Shown: positions 50,687 to 59,820 of the stretch, in pieces
Position numbering within the stretch: the stretch's first letter is position 1
Layout of the letters: every line of letters begins with the position of its first letter
Source: Penaeicola halotolerans
GTDB lineage: Bacteria > Bacteroidota > Bacteroidia > Cytophagales > Cyclobacteriaceae
Length of the DNA stretch: 64,000 nucleotides
Direction of reading: 5' to 3'
Assembly: GCF_016464625.1 (NCBI RefSeq)
Contig: NZ_JAEAGO010000004.1
Coordinates: 62,001-126,000 of the forward strand
The notes under the pieces: model-generated
Databases searched by the model: none
Seen by the model: the letters and a program-made list of their open reading frames with translations, nothing else
Told to the model about the DNA's origin: nothing
Made by a program: the position numbers and the translations under genes

Positions 50687-53323
50687 ATGAGGGTATTTAT
50701 TTTTACTGCCATAGGCATTCTATTTTTTACTTTTTCTAGTGCACTTGGTCAAGGTATCCGTGGGACAGTCATCTCAGATAAAGGAGATACACTTGCTTTT
50801 GCTTCTATCTATATCGTAGAACTCAAGGATGGGGCTTCTGCTAATCAATCAGGCAAATATGAGATCAAACTAAAGCCAGGGCAGTACAATGTGGTCGTAC
50901 AATATATCGGTTATCAGACCGCTACTATGCCTATTCAAGTTGCGGATGATTGGATCAATCAAAACTTTGTATTGAAAGAACAGACCTTTGTATTGCGCGA
51001 GGTAGAGGTCAAAAGTAGAAGAGAAGATCCTGCTTATACGATCATGAGGAAGGCGATAGCAAAGCGGAAATTTCACTTGCTCCAATATGATAGTTATGAA
51101 ATGAAAGTCTATATCAAGGGCACAGGGCAGCTAACCAATGCACCTTTTTTTCTTAAAAATAAATTGAAGGAGGAAGGACTTAATCTAGATGAAGCATATA
51201 CGACAGAATCTATCAGTGTCGTCAAGTTTACCCAACCAAATACTTATGATGAGCGTGTGATCTCCGTGAGGACTTCAGGCGAGGGAAATGAAAATATCAG
51301 CCCTAATAGCTTTATCAACAACTCATTTTATAATGATAAAATAGCGGAATCCATTTCGCCTCTTTCAAGTGCAGCTTTTGCTTATTACAGATTTGGTTAT
51401 GAAGGGAGTTTTAGAGAAAATGGTGTAGAGATCAACCGTATCAAAGTGACTCCACGCAGTAGAGGAGAGCAAGTATTCGAAGGCTACATTTATATCATTG
51501 AGGATCTTTGGGCGATCCATAGCCTAGACTTAAAGACTAGCTTTTTAGGGTTTCAGATAGAAGCACAGCAAAACTATGCTCCCGTAGAAAAGGATCTCTG
51601 GATGCCTATCACGCATCAGTATAAGTTCTCTGGTAAGATTCTCGGTTTTGCGGGGGAATATAAATACTTAGCCTCTAGCAAGGAGTACAAAGTACAGCTC
51701 AATCAGGACCTAATCGCTCAGCAAGCGACCATCATAGATGAAAAAATAGAGGAAGTGCCTGAAGAGGTGAAGGCAGCTACTCCTACAGTCAGTGCTATGT
51801 CTATGGATACCTTGTCCAATCCCGATCAAATGACGAGGAAGCAGTTTAGAAAAATGATCAATGAGTATGAAAAAGAGCAACTTAGGTCTAGAGATGAGCC
51901 GCTCGTAGTGAGTGAGAGGAGTTTTAAGATTGACTCATTAGCTGCTAAGAGAGATTCTGCTTATTGGGCTTCCCAGCGACCTGTGCCTTTGACAGAAAAG
52001 GAGCTAAAAGGTTACCAAAGAGATGATAGTCTAGCCGTGATAGAAAAGGTGGAGCTAAGTGGAAAAGACTCTGCTGGAGTACTGCCCAAAAGGAAGTTTA
52101 AGCCGCAAGAAATCCTATTTGGAGGTTCTTACACGCTTGGTCCTGGTAAAAGGCTGATAATCAATCCGACATTTGCACAGATATACTTCAATACAGTAGA
52201 GGGCTTGAATGTCAACTATTCGATGAGGTATATTCAGACATTTGATAGCTTGAGAAAAAGCATTGAGTTTAAGCCAACTGCTCGATATGGCTTTAGCAGT
52301 GATGATTTTTATGGAAAAGGAGAATTGATATACCGCTTTGGTGGAAGAAGCAATAGGAATAGCAAGAGGCTTAGTTTAGAAGGAGGAAGGTTTGTGTCTC
52401 AATATAACAGTGTGATAGAGCCAATTCATCCACATATCAATACGCTGAGCACTTTGGTTTTCAGACAAAACTTCATGAAGCTATATGAGAAGACTTATGC
52501 GCAGGCAGACTTTAGGTATGTAGTCAGTGATCGATTTAAGTTTACTGCTAATCTAGAATATGCGTACAGGCAGGAGCTTTTTAACACTAATGACTACAGC
52601 TTCTTTTATAGAGATGATAGAGAATTCACACCAAACGCACCTGCTAACTTAGAACTATTAGATACTAGTTTTGATCCACATAATGCGCTAGTCTTTCAAG
52701 GAACGATGTCATATAGACCACTGGTCAGATATCGAATCAATAATGGTGTGAAGACTCCGATATATGATAGATCTCCTGAACTACTACTGATGTACAGAAA
52801 AGGGATCAACGGAGTAGCGAATAGTGAAGTCAATTATGATCATATCGAGTTAGGGTTAAGTCATAACTTTCAATTTGGCATTAGTGGCAAGCTAGACTTC
52901 GAATTGAGGGCTGGTACTTTTCTAAATGATCAGTCGGTTTACTTCATGGATTTCAAGCATTTTGATGGAAATAGAACGATCTTGAGCAGCCTTCGTCCAG
53001 CAGGAGCTTTTAGGTTGTTAGACTACTACCAGTACAGCACTACAGATAATTATTTTGCAGGGCATACACATTATCAGTTTAGGAAATTCCTCTTTACACA
53101 ATTGCCTGAGATTAGATTTTCTGGTTTGAGAGAAAATATCTTCTTTAATTACTTAAAGACTCAAAATCTACCGGATTATGCAGAAGTAGGCTATTCGGTT
53201 GATAATATTTTCAGGCTGTTTAGAGTGGAGGTTGCCGCTTCATTTCAAGATTGGAAATATCAGGAAGTTGGCTTGAGGATAGGTATTGCCACCTTTATCA
53301 ATATTTCTATTGGGGAAGATTAA
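50687..53323 (+). CDS. DUF5686 outer membrane protein with N-terminal carboxypeptidase-regulatory-like domain
   Basis: The ATG giving MRVFIFTAIGILFFTFSSALGQ is chosen because it opens a signal peptide; the 22 extra codons upstream have no such feature. The 878-residue protein begins with a CarboxypepD_reg-like domain (about 23-105, IRGTVISDKGDTLAFASIYI and VQYIGYQTA), as often seen in TonB-linked proteins. DUF5686 fills most of the rest, with a charged linker around 370-470 and a C-terminal half rich in beta strands ending in aromatic residues, consistent with a barrel. The family is confined to Bacteroidota and its function is unknown. A strong terminator follows. Confidence 0.85.
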   Translation: MRVFIFTAIGILFFTFSSALGQGIRGTVISDKGDTLAFASIYIVELKDGASANQSGKYEIKLKPGQYNVVVQYIGYQTATMPIQVADDWINQNFVLKEQTFVLREVEVKSRREDPAYTIMRKAIAKRKFHLLQYDSYEMKVYIKGTGQLTNAPFFLKNKLKEEGLNLDEAYTTESISVVKFTQPNTYDERVISVRTSGEGNENISPNSFINNSFYNDKIAESISPLSSAAFAYYRFGYEGSFRENGVEINRIKVTPRSRGEQVFEGYIYIIEDLWAIHSLDLKTSFLGFQIEAQQNYAPVEKDLWMPITHQYKFSGKILGFAGEYKYLASSKEYKVQLNQDLIAQQATIIDEKIEEVPEEVKAATPTVSAMSMDTLSNPDQMTRKQFRKMINEYEKEQLRSRDEPLVVSERSFKIDSLAAKRDSAYWASQRPVPLTEKELKGYQRDDSLAVIEKVELSGKDSAGVLPKRKFKPQEILFGGSYTLGPGKRLIINPTFAQIYFNTVEGLNVNYSMRYIQTFDSLRKSIEFKPTARYGFSSDDFYGKGELIYRFGGRSNRNSKRLSLEGGRFVSQYNSVIEPIHPHINTLSTLVFRQNFMKLYEKTYAQADFRYVVSDRFKFTANLEYAYRQELFNTNDYSFFYRDDREFTPNAPANLELLDTSFDPHNALVFQGTMSYRPLVRYRINNGVKTPIYDRSPELLLMYRKGINGVANSEVNYDHIELGLSHNFQFGISGKLDFELRAGTFLNDQSVYFMDFKHFDGNRTILSSLRPAGAFRLLDYYQYSTTDNYFAGHTHYQFRKFLFTQLPEIRFSGLRENIFFNYLKTQNLPDYAEVGYSVDNIFRLFRVEVAASFQDWKYQEVGLRIGIATFINISIGED

Positions 53324-53337
53324 ATTTTAAGGGTGAT

Positions 53338-53373
53338 AAAAAGGAGGCTAATTTTGAATTAGCCTCCTTTTTA
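53338..53373. terminator. Long bidirectional terminator between DUF5686 and frr
   Basis: A stem of about 15 perfect base pairs (core GGAGGCTAATT and AATTAGCCTCC, 53343-53353 and 53357-53367) encloses the loop TTG, flanked by A and T runs. It can serve both the plus-strand DUF5686 gene and the minus-strand pyrH-frr operon. Confidence 0.88.
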
Positions 53374-53377
53374 TTGA

Positions 53378-53938
53378 TCATACTGTCATGATTTCTTGTT
53401 CTTTCTTATTGAAGAGATCATCTACTTTAGAGATGTGCTCATCTGTTAGTTTCTGAACTTTATCTTCAGCTCTCTTTATATCATCTTCAGAGGCACCTTC
53501 TTTGAGTAGTTTTCTCAGTGATTCGTTAGTATCTTTTCTGATGTTTCTAACACTGATTTTACCATTTTCACACTCGTTTTTTACTTGCTTTACGAGGTTT
53601 TTTCTACGCTCCTCAGTAGGAGGTGGAATGGATAAAATCACTTGTTCCCCATTATTTTGAGGGTTTAGTCCTAGATCAGAGTTGATGATGGCTTTTTCTA
53701 TCTCACCGATGAGCCCCTTTTCCCAAGGCTTGATAGTGAGTGTCCTGGCATCTGGAGTCGTGATACTGGCCACTTGTTGTATTGGTGTTGGGGCACCGTA
53801 GTAGTTTACTTCTATACCGTCCAACATATTAGGCATGGCTTTTCCAGCTCTGATTTTGAGTAGCTCAGCATTTGTATGACTGATGGCTTTTTCCATCAGC
53901 TCCTTAGCTTCATCTAGGTATAATTTGATCTCTTCCAT
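53378..53938 (-). CDS. frr: Ribosome recycling factor
   Basis: RRF acts with EF-G to split the post-termination ribosome. The 186-residue protein has the expected three-helix bundle, beginning MEEIKLYLDEAKELMEKAI, with the family signature LLKIRAGKA and the second-domain block VNYYGAPTPIQQVASI and TIKPWEKGLIGEIEKAI. Length and motifs are normal. It is 7 bases downstream of pyrH on the same strand, a common arrangement, and ends at a long terminator. Confidence 0.98.
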   Translation of the reverse strand: MEEIKLYLDEAKELMEKAISHTNAELLKIRAGKAMPNMLDGIEVNYYGAPTPIQQVASITTPDARTLTIKPWEKGLIGEIEKAIINSDLGLNPQNNGEQVILSIPPPTEERRKNLVKQVKNECENGKISVRNIRKDTNESLRKLLKEGASEDDIKRAEDKVQKLTDEHISKVDDLFNKKEQEIMTV

Positions 53939-53945
53939 TGAAATG

Positions 53946-54659
53946 TTAGTTTTTAGCAGTGATTAAGGTCCCTACTTCTTCTCCTTTGACTAGTTTTTCT
54001 AAGTTCCCAGTTTTATTCATATCAAAAACGATGATGGGAAGATTGTTTTCTTGGCAGAGTGTAAAAGCTGTCATGTCCATGATATTCAAGTTTTTCTCAT
54101 AAGCCTCTTGAAATGAAAGCGTATTGTATCTGGTAGCCTTTGGGTCTTTCTCTGGATCAGCAGTGTAGACACCATCTACTCTAGTACCTTTAAGAACTAC
54201 ATCTGCTTCTATCTCGATAGCACGTAAACTGGCTGTAGAGTCAGTCGTGAAATAAGGATTACCAATACCCGCTCCGAAGATGACGATCCTGCCTTTTTCG
54301 AGGTGTCTAACAGCTCTTCTTCTGATGAATGGCTCACAGACTGATTCGATTTTGAATCCAGACATCAGTCGAGTGTACATGTTATTTTTTTCTAGGGCGC
54401 TTTGAAGCGCCATGGCATTGATCACTGTAGCGAGCATGCCCATGTAATCACCTTGTACCCTGTCGATCCCTACTTTTTCGGCTTGTACTCCTCTAAAGAT
54501 ATTACCTCCACCAATCACGATGGCGATCTCTATCCCTAAGTCATGAGCCCTTTTGATTTCTTGCGCGTACTGATCGAGTCTTTGTGGGTCGATACCGTAG
54601 CTGTTATCCCCCATGAGGGCCTCTCCACTTAATTTGAGTAGAATCCTTTTGTATTTCAT
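53946..54659 (-). CDS. pyrH: UMP kinase
   Basis: PyrH phosphorylates UMP to UDP in pyrimidine nucleotide synthesis. The 237-residue protein begins [17 protein letters not shown], with the phosphate-binding GGGNIFRG (about 51-58), and later blocks [12 protein letters not shown] and the DMTAFTLC region typical of bacterial UMP kinases of the amino-acid kinase fold. It is followed after 7 bases by frr. No promoter was identified; about 98 bases separate it from the biotin carrier gene upstream on the same strand. Confidence 0.97.
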   Translation of the reverse strand: MKYKRILLKLSGEALMGDNSYGIDPQRLDQYAQEIKRAHDLGIEIAIVIGGGNIFRGVQAEKVGIDRVQGDYMGMLATVINAMALQSALEKNNMYTRLMSGFKIESVCEPFIRRRAVRHLEKGRIVIFGAGIGNPYFTTDSTASLRAIEIEADVVLKGTRVDGVYTADPEKDPKATRYNTLSFQEAYEKNLNIMDMTAFTLCQENNLPIIVFDMNKTGNLEKLVKGEEVGTLITAKN

Positions 54660-54757
54660 CGTTTATTATTTCTTACCTCTCGGTGGTATTTAGGTACAAG
54701 TTCTGATTTTCAAAATTTGACAAATATAATGGCTACAAGTGTAAAATTAAAGTCAGA

Positions 54758-55252
54758 CTAGAAGAGAATCATCACTTGGTTTTTCTCTACACTATCCCCT
54801 TTTTTGACTTTGATAGCAGAGATAGTGCCATCACCAGGCGACTTTAAGAGGTTTTCCATCTTCATCGCTTCGAGGATGAGGATAGGCTCTCCTTTTTTGA
54901 CTTCATCACCCACTTTAACTTTTATATCTAAGATCAAGCCAGGCATTGGTGCTTTGATATCTTTCAGTTGAGTGCTAGCTAGTGAAGACATGCCTAACTT
55001 TTCTAGCAGTAGGTCAAATTTGTCTTTCACCTTGAATTCAGCTACCTTGTTATTGATCTTTAAGATCACTTTTTTTTCTTCGGCTTCTACAGCGATCAAC
55101 TCACATCGGTAAGACTGATGATTTTTGATGATATGAAACTCGTTATCTGAGATCTTTTGGACATCCCAGTCGAAAATTTCATTATCAACGGTGATCACTT
55201 CTTTTTCAGAGGTGATTTCATATTTAGAAGTAGGAGTAGATACTGCGTACAT
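54758..55252 (-). CDS. Biotin carboxyl carrier protein (acyl-CoA carboxylase type)
   Basis: The C-terminal 70 residues form a biotinyl domain with the biotin-accepting lysine in EAMKMEN (Lys131). APMPGLILDIKVKVGD begins the domain and VKKGDSVEKNQVM ends it. The N-terminal half resembles the small subunit spacer seen in methylcrotonyl- or propionyl-CoA carboxylase carriers. The start is placed at MYAVSTPTSKYE, 33 codons inside the longest frame, because the upstream part runs through the divergent gene. At 164 residues it is a stand-alone carrier. No biotin carboxylase or carboxyltransferase gene is in this window, so its partner must lie elsewhere. Confidence 0.88.
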   Translation of the reverse strand: MYAVSTPTSKYEITSEKEVITVDNEIFDWDVQKISDNEFHIIKNHQSYRCELIAVEAEEKKVILKINNKVAEFKVKDKFDLLLEKLGMSSLASTQLKDIKAPMPGLILDIKVKVGDEVKKGEPILILEAMKMENLLKSPGDGTISAIKVKKGDSVEKNQVMILF

Positions 55253-55304
55253 TTGTTTTATAATTTGACGGCTTAAATATAAACCAAACATAGTAAACAT
55301 CCCT

Positions 55305-57860
55305 ATGCAAATCCATAAATCCCTTACAAAGCTAAGTATCCTAGTGGTCATATTACTGATGAGTTGTGTGGCTAAGTCACCGACTCCAGCTGTAGTGTCT
55401 AAGGCTCAGACTGAGTCGAATGTCAGCCCTTCAAAAGAGCAATCTAAAGTGGAGGTCAAGCCATATAAAGCTTCTAAAGAGCGATTTTTTGATTTATTGC
55501 ATACAAAGATTGAGTTAGGCTTTGATTGGGAAAAAGAACAAGCATTAGGAAAGGCACAGCTTACACTGGTGCCGTATTTTTATCCCCAGAATACACTGAC
55601 GCTAGACATGAAGGGTTTTGAGATCCATGATTTGGGAGTTTATCGTGGAGAGGCTTACTATCCGCTAGAGTATGTTTATGACGGCTATCAAGCTCAAATA
55701 ACTTTGGATAAAGTGTATCAGCGTACTGACACGCTAAAAATACAAGTGTCTTACACAGCCAGTCCGGGAATTGATAAAAATACTGGTGAGAAAACTGCTA
55801 TTGATGATAAAGGACTTTACTTTATCAATCCTCGAGGTGAGGTAACAGATTTCCCTCGGCAAATTTGGACACAAGGTGAACCCGAGGCTAATTCTTGGTG
55901 GTTTCCTACGATAGATGCTCCCAATGAGCGCAGTACTCAGGAGCTCTTACTGACAGTTCCTGATACTATGGTCTCTGTCTCAAATGGGAAACTAATCCAT
56001 CAAAAGAAAACAAACAATGGTTTTAGGGTAGACCACTGGAGGATGGATCAGCCTCACGCGCCTTACCTTTTTGCTTTTGCTATTGGAGACTTTGCTGTTG
56101 TGAGAGATAGCTGGGGCGGAATTCCACTAGCTTATTATACTGATCAGAAATACGCGGAGACTGTAGGAGAGGTATTCAAGCGGACACCTGAGATGATGAC
56201 GTATTTTTCTGAATTGCTTGGAGTCAAATTCCCTTGGCCTAAATATGATCAAGTCGTAGTGAGAGAGTTTGTTTCTGGCGCTATGGAAAATACGACCGTT
56301 TCTATATTCTATGATGAATTAAACATGCGAGCTGGTCAACTGAATGATTATCACTGGGACGAGATCATCGCGCATGAGCTTTTTCATCAGTGGTTTGGTG
56401 ACTTGGTCACTACTGAGTCATGGGCGAATCTCCCTCTGAATGAAGCTTTTGCTAATTATTCAGAGTACTTATGGCTGTCGCATTACTATGGAGAAGCGAC
56501 TGCTATGACTCATCACATCTCTGAGATGCAGGCATACTTTACCGAGGCTGAAGATAAGAAAGTAGATTTGATTCGCTTTGATCATGAGCTACCAGATGAC
56601 ATGTTTGATAGTCACTCCTATGCAAAAGGTGGTCGTGTCTTGCATATGTTGAGAAACGAGGTGGGAGATGAAGCTTTTTTTGCTTCTTTAGAGCACTATC
56701 TCAAGAGCCATTCATACAAGAGTGTAGAGATTCATGATTTGCGCTTAGCCTTTGAGCAAATTACTGGAAGAGATTTGAATTGGTTTTTCAATCAGTGGTT
56801 TTTAGCAGCCGGGCATCCTGAATTGAAGATTTCATATGAGTACCGATCTGATAGTGTTTTGGTGAAAATTTCTCAAAATCAAGATTTGACTAAATATCCA
56901 CTTTACAGATTACCCTCAGAGCTGAGTATATATATGGGTGCTGAAGTAATTAAAAAGCCAATCCTCATTACCAAACAGCAAGAGACATTTAGTATACCTG
57001 TTTCGAGAAAACCTTCTTTAGTGATTTGGGATGAGGATTTTACTATACTAGCCGCTCGTGAGGAGCAAAAAAATGAAGTTGATTTTATCAATCAATACAA
57101 GCAATCAAAAGCTGTAATCAGACAGATCGAAGCCTTGGACTCACTTCAAAATTACCCTTACCAAGAGTCGATAAAGTCCATAGTGATAGATGCGCTGAAT
57201 AGCGCGGACAAGGAATTAAGAGTATCAGCGCTTAATTATCTACTCAGTACGGATGTAGAAACAGCATCGCTTTTTGAGTCTAAAATACTAGAGATTGCAG
57301 AGAAAGATAGTGACAATATGACTCGGTCTACAGCGATCTATCTGCTTGAAGAGATTGACGCGATTGCTTATGCTACTTTTTTTAAAGCTTTGATCAATGA
57401 CCCTTCAGAATTGGTTTCCGCTACAGCCTTAGCATCATATTTATCTTCTGATCCAGCGGATGCGGCAGTCTACGTAGCTCGATATGAAAATAGTGAGCAA
57501 ACAGACGCACTCATCGCTATCGCAGAATATTATATAAATGCTACAGCTGATGTTTCTGATTGGTACCAATCCACTATCGATCGCGTGGGTTCTGCCAATG
57601 CCTATTATTTAGTTAATTTATACGGAGAGTACTTATCTGCTCAGTCTAAAGCCATTCAGGAGAAGGCAGCTGTTTTCTTAAAAGAGCTGGCACTTAACGG
57701 GGCCAACTCATACGTGAGGTTCATGGCTACCCAATCAATCTATGGATTATTTTCTGTAGAAAACAGGGATCAACTTTTAATGGAGATTTATCAGAAAGAG
57801 TCAGATTTAGGCTTAAAGTCCTTCTACAAGTCGATGGGTATAGATAGTTTGGAAGATTAA
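55305..57860 (+). CDS. M1 family metallo-aminopeptidase lipoprotein
   Basis: This 851-residue zinc aminopeptidase is probably a lipoprotein: the signal peptide ends in the lipobox LLMSC with Cys21. The M1 catalytic parts are clear: the substrate-binding GAMEN at 325-329, the zinc motif HELFHQW at 357-363 with the third ligand Glu380, and the following LNEAFANYSEYLW. The C-terminal 300 residues have a repetitive helical character (ALNSADKELRVSALNYL and ELVSATALASYLSS), as in HEAT-like repeats, longer than in minimal M1 enzymes. It is divergent from the biotin carrier gene with only 52 bases between the starts. Confidence 0.93.
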   Translation: MQIHKSLTKLSILVVILLMSCVAKSPTPAVVSKAQTESNVSPSKEQSKVEVKPYKASKERFFDLLHTKIELGFDWEKEQALGKAQLTLVPYFYPQNTLTLDMKGFEIHDLGVYRGEAYYPLEYVYDGYQAQITLDKVYQRTDTLKIQVSYTASPGIDKNTGEKTAIDDKGLYFINPRGEVTDFPRQIWTQGEPEANSWWFPTIDAPNERSTQELLLTVPDTMVSVSNGKLIHQKKTNNGFRVDHWRMDQPHAPYLFAFAIGDFAVVRDSWGGIPLAYYTDQKYAETVGEVFKRTPEMMTYFSELLGVKFPWPKYDQVVVREFVSGAMENTTVSIFYDELNMRAGQLNDYHWDEIIAHELFHQWFGDLVTTESWANLPLNEAFANYSEYLWLSHYYGEATAMTHHISEMQAYFTEAEDKKVDLIRFDHELPDDMFDSHSYAKGGRVLHMLRNEVGDEAFFASLEHYLKSHSYKSVEIHDLRLAFEQITGRDLNWFFNQWFLAAGHPELKISYEYRSDSVLVKISQNQDLTKYPLYRLPSELSIYMGAEVIKKPILITKQQETFSIPVSRKPSLVIWDEDFTILAAREEQKNEVDFINQYKQSKAVIRQIEALDSLQNYPYQESIKSIVIDALNSADKELRVSALNYLLSTDVETASLFESKILEIAEKDSDNMTRSTAIYLLEEIDAIAYATFFKALINDPSELVSATALASYLSSDPADAAVYVARYENSEQTDALIAIAEYYINATADVSDWYQSTIDRVGSANAYYLVNLYGEYLSAQSKAIQEKAAVFLKELALNGANSYVRFMATQSIYGLFSVENRDQLLMEIYQKESDLGLKSFYKSMGIDSLED

Positions 57861-57924
57861 GCGATTGAAAGCTAAAAGCTTACTATCACGGCATTAAAAA
57901 ATGTCAAGTTTTTTTGGGAAAAAG

Positions 57925-57955
57925 TTTGAACAATCGTGAAAAGCGTATAATTTTG
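57925..57955 (+). promoter_or_regulatory. Promoter of the tRNA-Tyr/Gly/Thr-tuf unit
   Basis: A -33 element TTTG (57925-57928) and a -7 element TAATTTTG (57948-57955) are 19 bases apart, the exact Bacteroidota housekeeping layout. The transcription start would be near 57962, about 50 bases ahead of tRNA-Tyr. The strong match fits stable RNA and tuf expression. Confidence 0.78.
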
Positions 57956-58014
57956 CCACTCGTTAGAACAATGACTGAGTTAGAGATTGTTCTGATGGCT
58001 TACTAAAATCAGTT

Positions 58015-58097
58015 GGGGGGATACCAAAGCGGCCAACTGGGACGGACTGTAAATCCGTTGACTTATGTCTTCACAGGTTCGAATCCTGTTCCCCCCA
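58015..58097 (+). tRNA. tRNA-Tyr (GTA)
   Basis: An 83-base class II tRNA with acceptor stem GGGGGGA/TCCCCCC, anticodon stem ACGGA/TCCGT with loop CTGTAAA (anticodon GTA at 58049-58051), a long variable arm and a T-arm ACAGG-TTCGAAT-CCTGT. The discriminator is A; the CCA end is not encoded. First of three tRNA genes ahead of tuf. Confidence 0.96.
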
Positions 58098-58117
58098 CAC
58101 TAAAAGTTTAAACTAAT

Positions 58118-58193
58118 GCGGGAGTAGCTCAGTTGGTAGAGCGACAGCCTTCCAAGCTGTAGGTCGCGGGTTCGAGCCTCGTCTCCCGCTCCA
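58118..58193 (+). tRNA. tRNA-Gly (TCC)
   Basis: A 76-base tRNA with acceptor stem GCGGGAG/CTCCCGC, anticodon stem ACAGC/GCTGT and loop CTTCCAA (anticodon TCC at 58151-58153). The 3' end includes an encoded CCA at 58191-58193, unlike its neighbours. It follows tRNA-Tyr after 20 bases. Confidence 0.97.
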
Positions 58194-58219
58194 TTAGTTT
58201 AAGCTTTTTTATAGTTTAA

Positions 58220-58291
58220 GCCGATGTAGCTCAGGGGTAGAGTACTTCCTTGGTAAGGAAGGGGTCACGGGTTCAATTCCCGTCATTGGCT
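58220..58291 (+). tRNA. tRNA-Thr (GGT)
   Basis: A 72-base tRNA with acceptor stem GCCGATG/CATTGGC (one G-T pair), anticodon stem CTTCC/GGAAG and loop TTGGTAA (anticodon GGT at 58252-58254). The discriminator is T; CCA is not encoded. It is directly upstream of the tuf leader. Confidence 0.96.
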
Positions 58292-58320
58292 CTTTAAAAT
58301 TTACCTTGGATACTAGTAGA

Positions 58321-58365
58321 TCTTCAATCGAATGACTGAAGAGGTAAATAGGAGTAGAGACTCCT
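58321..58365 (+). other. Two hairpins in the tuf leader
   Basis: Between tRNA-Thr and tuf, TCTTCA/TGAAGA (58321-58326 and 58337-58342) and AGGAGT/ACTCCT (58350-58355 and 58360-58365) form two short stems with loops of 10 and 4 bases. Neither is followed by a T-run, so they are not terminators. They may mark a tRNA processing site or a leader structure. Confidence 0.45.
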
Positions 58366-58429
58366 GACAATATTGGATTAATTTAATCTATCATACATTT
58401 ATCATTAACTAAAAAGAGGATTTTCAAGC

Positions 58430-59617
58430 ATGGCAAAAGCAACCTTTGACCGTTCGAAACCGCACGTAAATATCGGTACTATTGGTCACGTAGACCATGG
58501 TAAGACTACTTTGACTGCCGCTATCACTACAGTATTGGCAAACAAGGGTCTTTCTGAGTTGAGAGATTTCTCATCTATCGATAACGCTCCGGAAGAAAAA
58601 GAAAGAGGTATTACTATTAATACTTCACACGTAGAGTACGCTACAGCAAATCGTCACTATGCACACGTTGACTGTCCAGGTCACGCTGACTATGTAAAGA
58701 ACATGGTTACAGGTGCTGCGCAGATGGACGGTGCTATCCTAGTAGTAGCTGCTACTGACGGACCTATGCCACAGACAAGAGAGCACATTCTTTTGGCTCG
58801 TCAGGTAGGTGTACCTCAGCTAGTAGTATTCTTAAACAAAGTAGACATGGTGGATGATCCAGAACTACTTGAGCTTGTTGAGATGGAAGTTAGAGAACTT
58901 CTTTCATTCTATGAGTTTGACGGTGACAACATCCCTGTGATCCAAGGATCTGCTCTTGGTGCACTTAATGGTGAGCCAAAGTGGGTTGAGACTGTAGAAG
59001 CTTTGATGGAAGCAGTTGATACTTGGATTCCACTTCCAGAAAGACTTGTTGACAAAGATTTCTTGATGCCTGTAGAAGACGTATTCTCTATCACTGGTAG
59101 AGGTACAGTAGCTACTGGTAGAATCGAAAGAGGTGTCATCAACTCTGGTGATCCAGTAGATATCATCGGTATGGGTGCTGAAGGTCTTAAGTCAACTGTA
59201 ACAGGTGTTGAGATGTTCCGTAAAATCCTAGACAGAGGTGAAGCTGGTGATAACGTAGGTCTACTATTGAGAGGTATCGAGAAGTCTGATATCAAGAGAG
59301 GTATGATCATCTGTAAGCCAGGTTCTGTGAAGCCACACCAGAAGTTCAAAGCTGAGGTTTACGTACTTTCTAAAGAAGAAGGTGGACGTCACACTCCATT
59401 CTTCAACAAGTACAGACCACAGTTCTACCTAAGAACAACTGACGTAACTGGTGAGATCATGCTTCCTGAAAACGTTGAAATGGTTATGCCAGGTGACAAC
59501 GTGACTATCGAAGTTAACTTGATCAACAAAGTAGCTCTTGAGAAAGGTCTAAGATTCGCTATCCGTGAGGGTGGTAGAACAGTAGGTGCCGGTCAGGTAA
59601 CTGAAATTCTTGACTAA
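58430..59617 (+). CDS. tuf: Elongation factor Tu
   Basis: EF-Tu carries aminoacyl-tRNA to the ribosome. The 395-residue protein begins [19 protein letters not shown], with G1 GHVDHGKT, G3 [12 protein letters not shown] and G4 NKVDMVDD, followed by the domain 2 and 3 barrels and the C-terminal [15 protein letters not shown]. It lies behind three tRNA genes, as in many Bacteroidota. A terminator follows and overlaps the promoter of the next unit. Confidence 0.99.
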   Translation: MAKATFDRSKPHVNIGTIGHVDHGKTTLTAAITTVLANKGLSELRDFSSIDNAPEEKERGITINTSHVEYATANRHYAHVDCPGHADYVKNMVTGAAQMDGAILVVAATDGPMPQTREHILLARQVGVPQLVVFLNKVDMVDDPELLELVEMEVRELLSFYEFDGDNIPVIQGSALGALNGEPKWVETVEALMEAVDTWIPLPERLVDKDFLMPVEDVFSITGRGTVATGRIERGVINSGDPVDIIGMGAEGLKSTVTGVEMFRKILDRGEAGDNVGLLLRGIEKSDIKRGMIICKPGSVKPHQKFKAEVYVLSKEEGGRHTPFFNKYRPQFYLRTTDVTGEIMLPENVEMVMPGDNVTIEVNLINKVALEKGLRFAIREGGRTVGAGQVTEILD

Positions 59618-59643
59618 TCAAGACTCCATTTAATATTTAACAT

Positions 59644-59679
59644 AATGCGTTTCTGATATTTTCGGAAACGCATTTGTTT
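59644..59679 (+). terminator. Terminator after tuf
   Basis: Perfect 10-bp arms AATGCGTTTC and GAAACGCATT (59644-59653 and 59665-59674) enclose an 11-base loop, with TTTGTTT after the stem. The TTTG at the stem end is also the -33 box of the next promoter. Confidence 0.75.
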
Positions 59680-59704
59680 CATATAGTATTTATCATTAGC
59701 TTTG
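59673..59704 (+). promoter_or_regulatory. Promoter of tRNA-Trp-secE-nusG-ribosomal unit
   Basis: A -33 element TTTG (59673-59676) and a -7 element TAGCTTTG (59697-59704) are 20 bases apart, matching the Bacteroidota consensus. The start site would be about 59711, 23 bases before tRNA-Trp. The -33 box shares bases with the tail of the tuf terminator. Confidence 0.78.
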
Positions 59705-59733
59705 CACTCCGTTTTGGAGTTTGCAAATGACTT

Positions 59734-59804
59734 ACGGGTGTAGTTCAAGGGTAGAATACCGGTCTCCAAAACCGTTGATGGGAGTTCGAATCTCTCCACC
59801 CGTG
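59734..59804 (+). tRNA. tRNA-Trp (CCA)
   Basis: A 71-base tRNA with acceptor stem ACGGGTG/CACCCGT, anticodon loop CTCCAAA (anticodon CCA at 59766-59768) and discriminator G. CCA is not encoded. secE starts 16 bases further on, so the tRNA is cut from the secE transcript. Confidence 0.96.
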
Positions 59805-59820
59805 CGAAAATTATAAAACC

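Noticed and set aside
58909-59349. 146-codon antisense frame in tuf
   Set aside because: It is a shadow of the strongly biased tuf codons.
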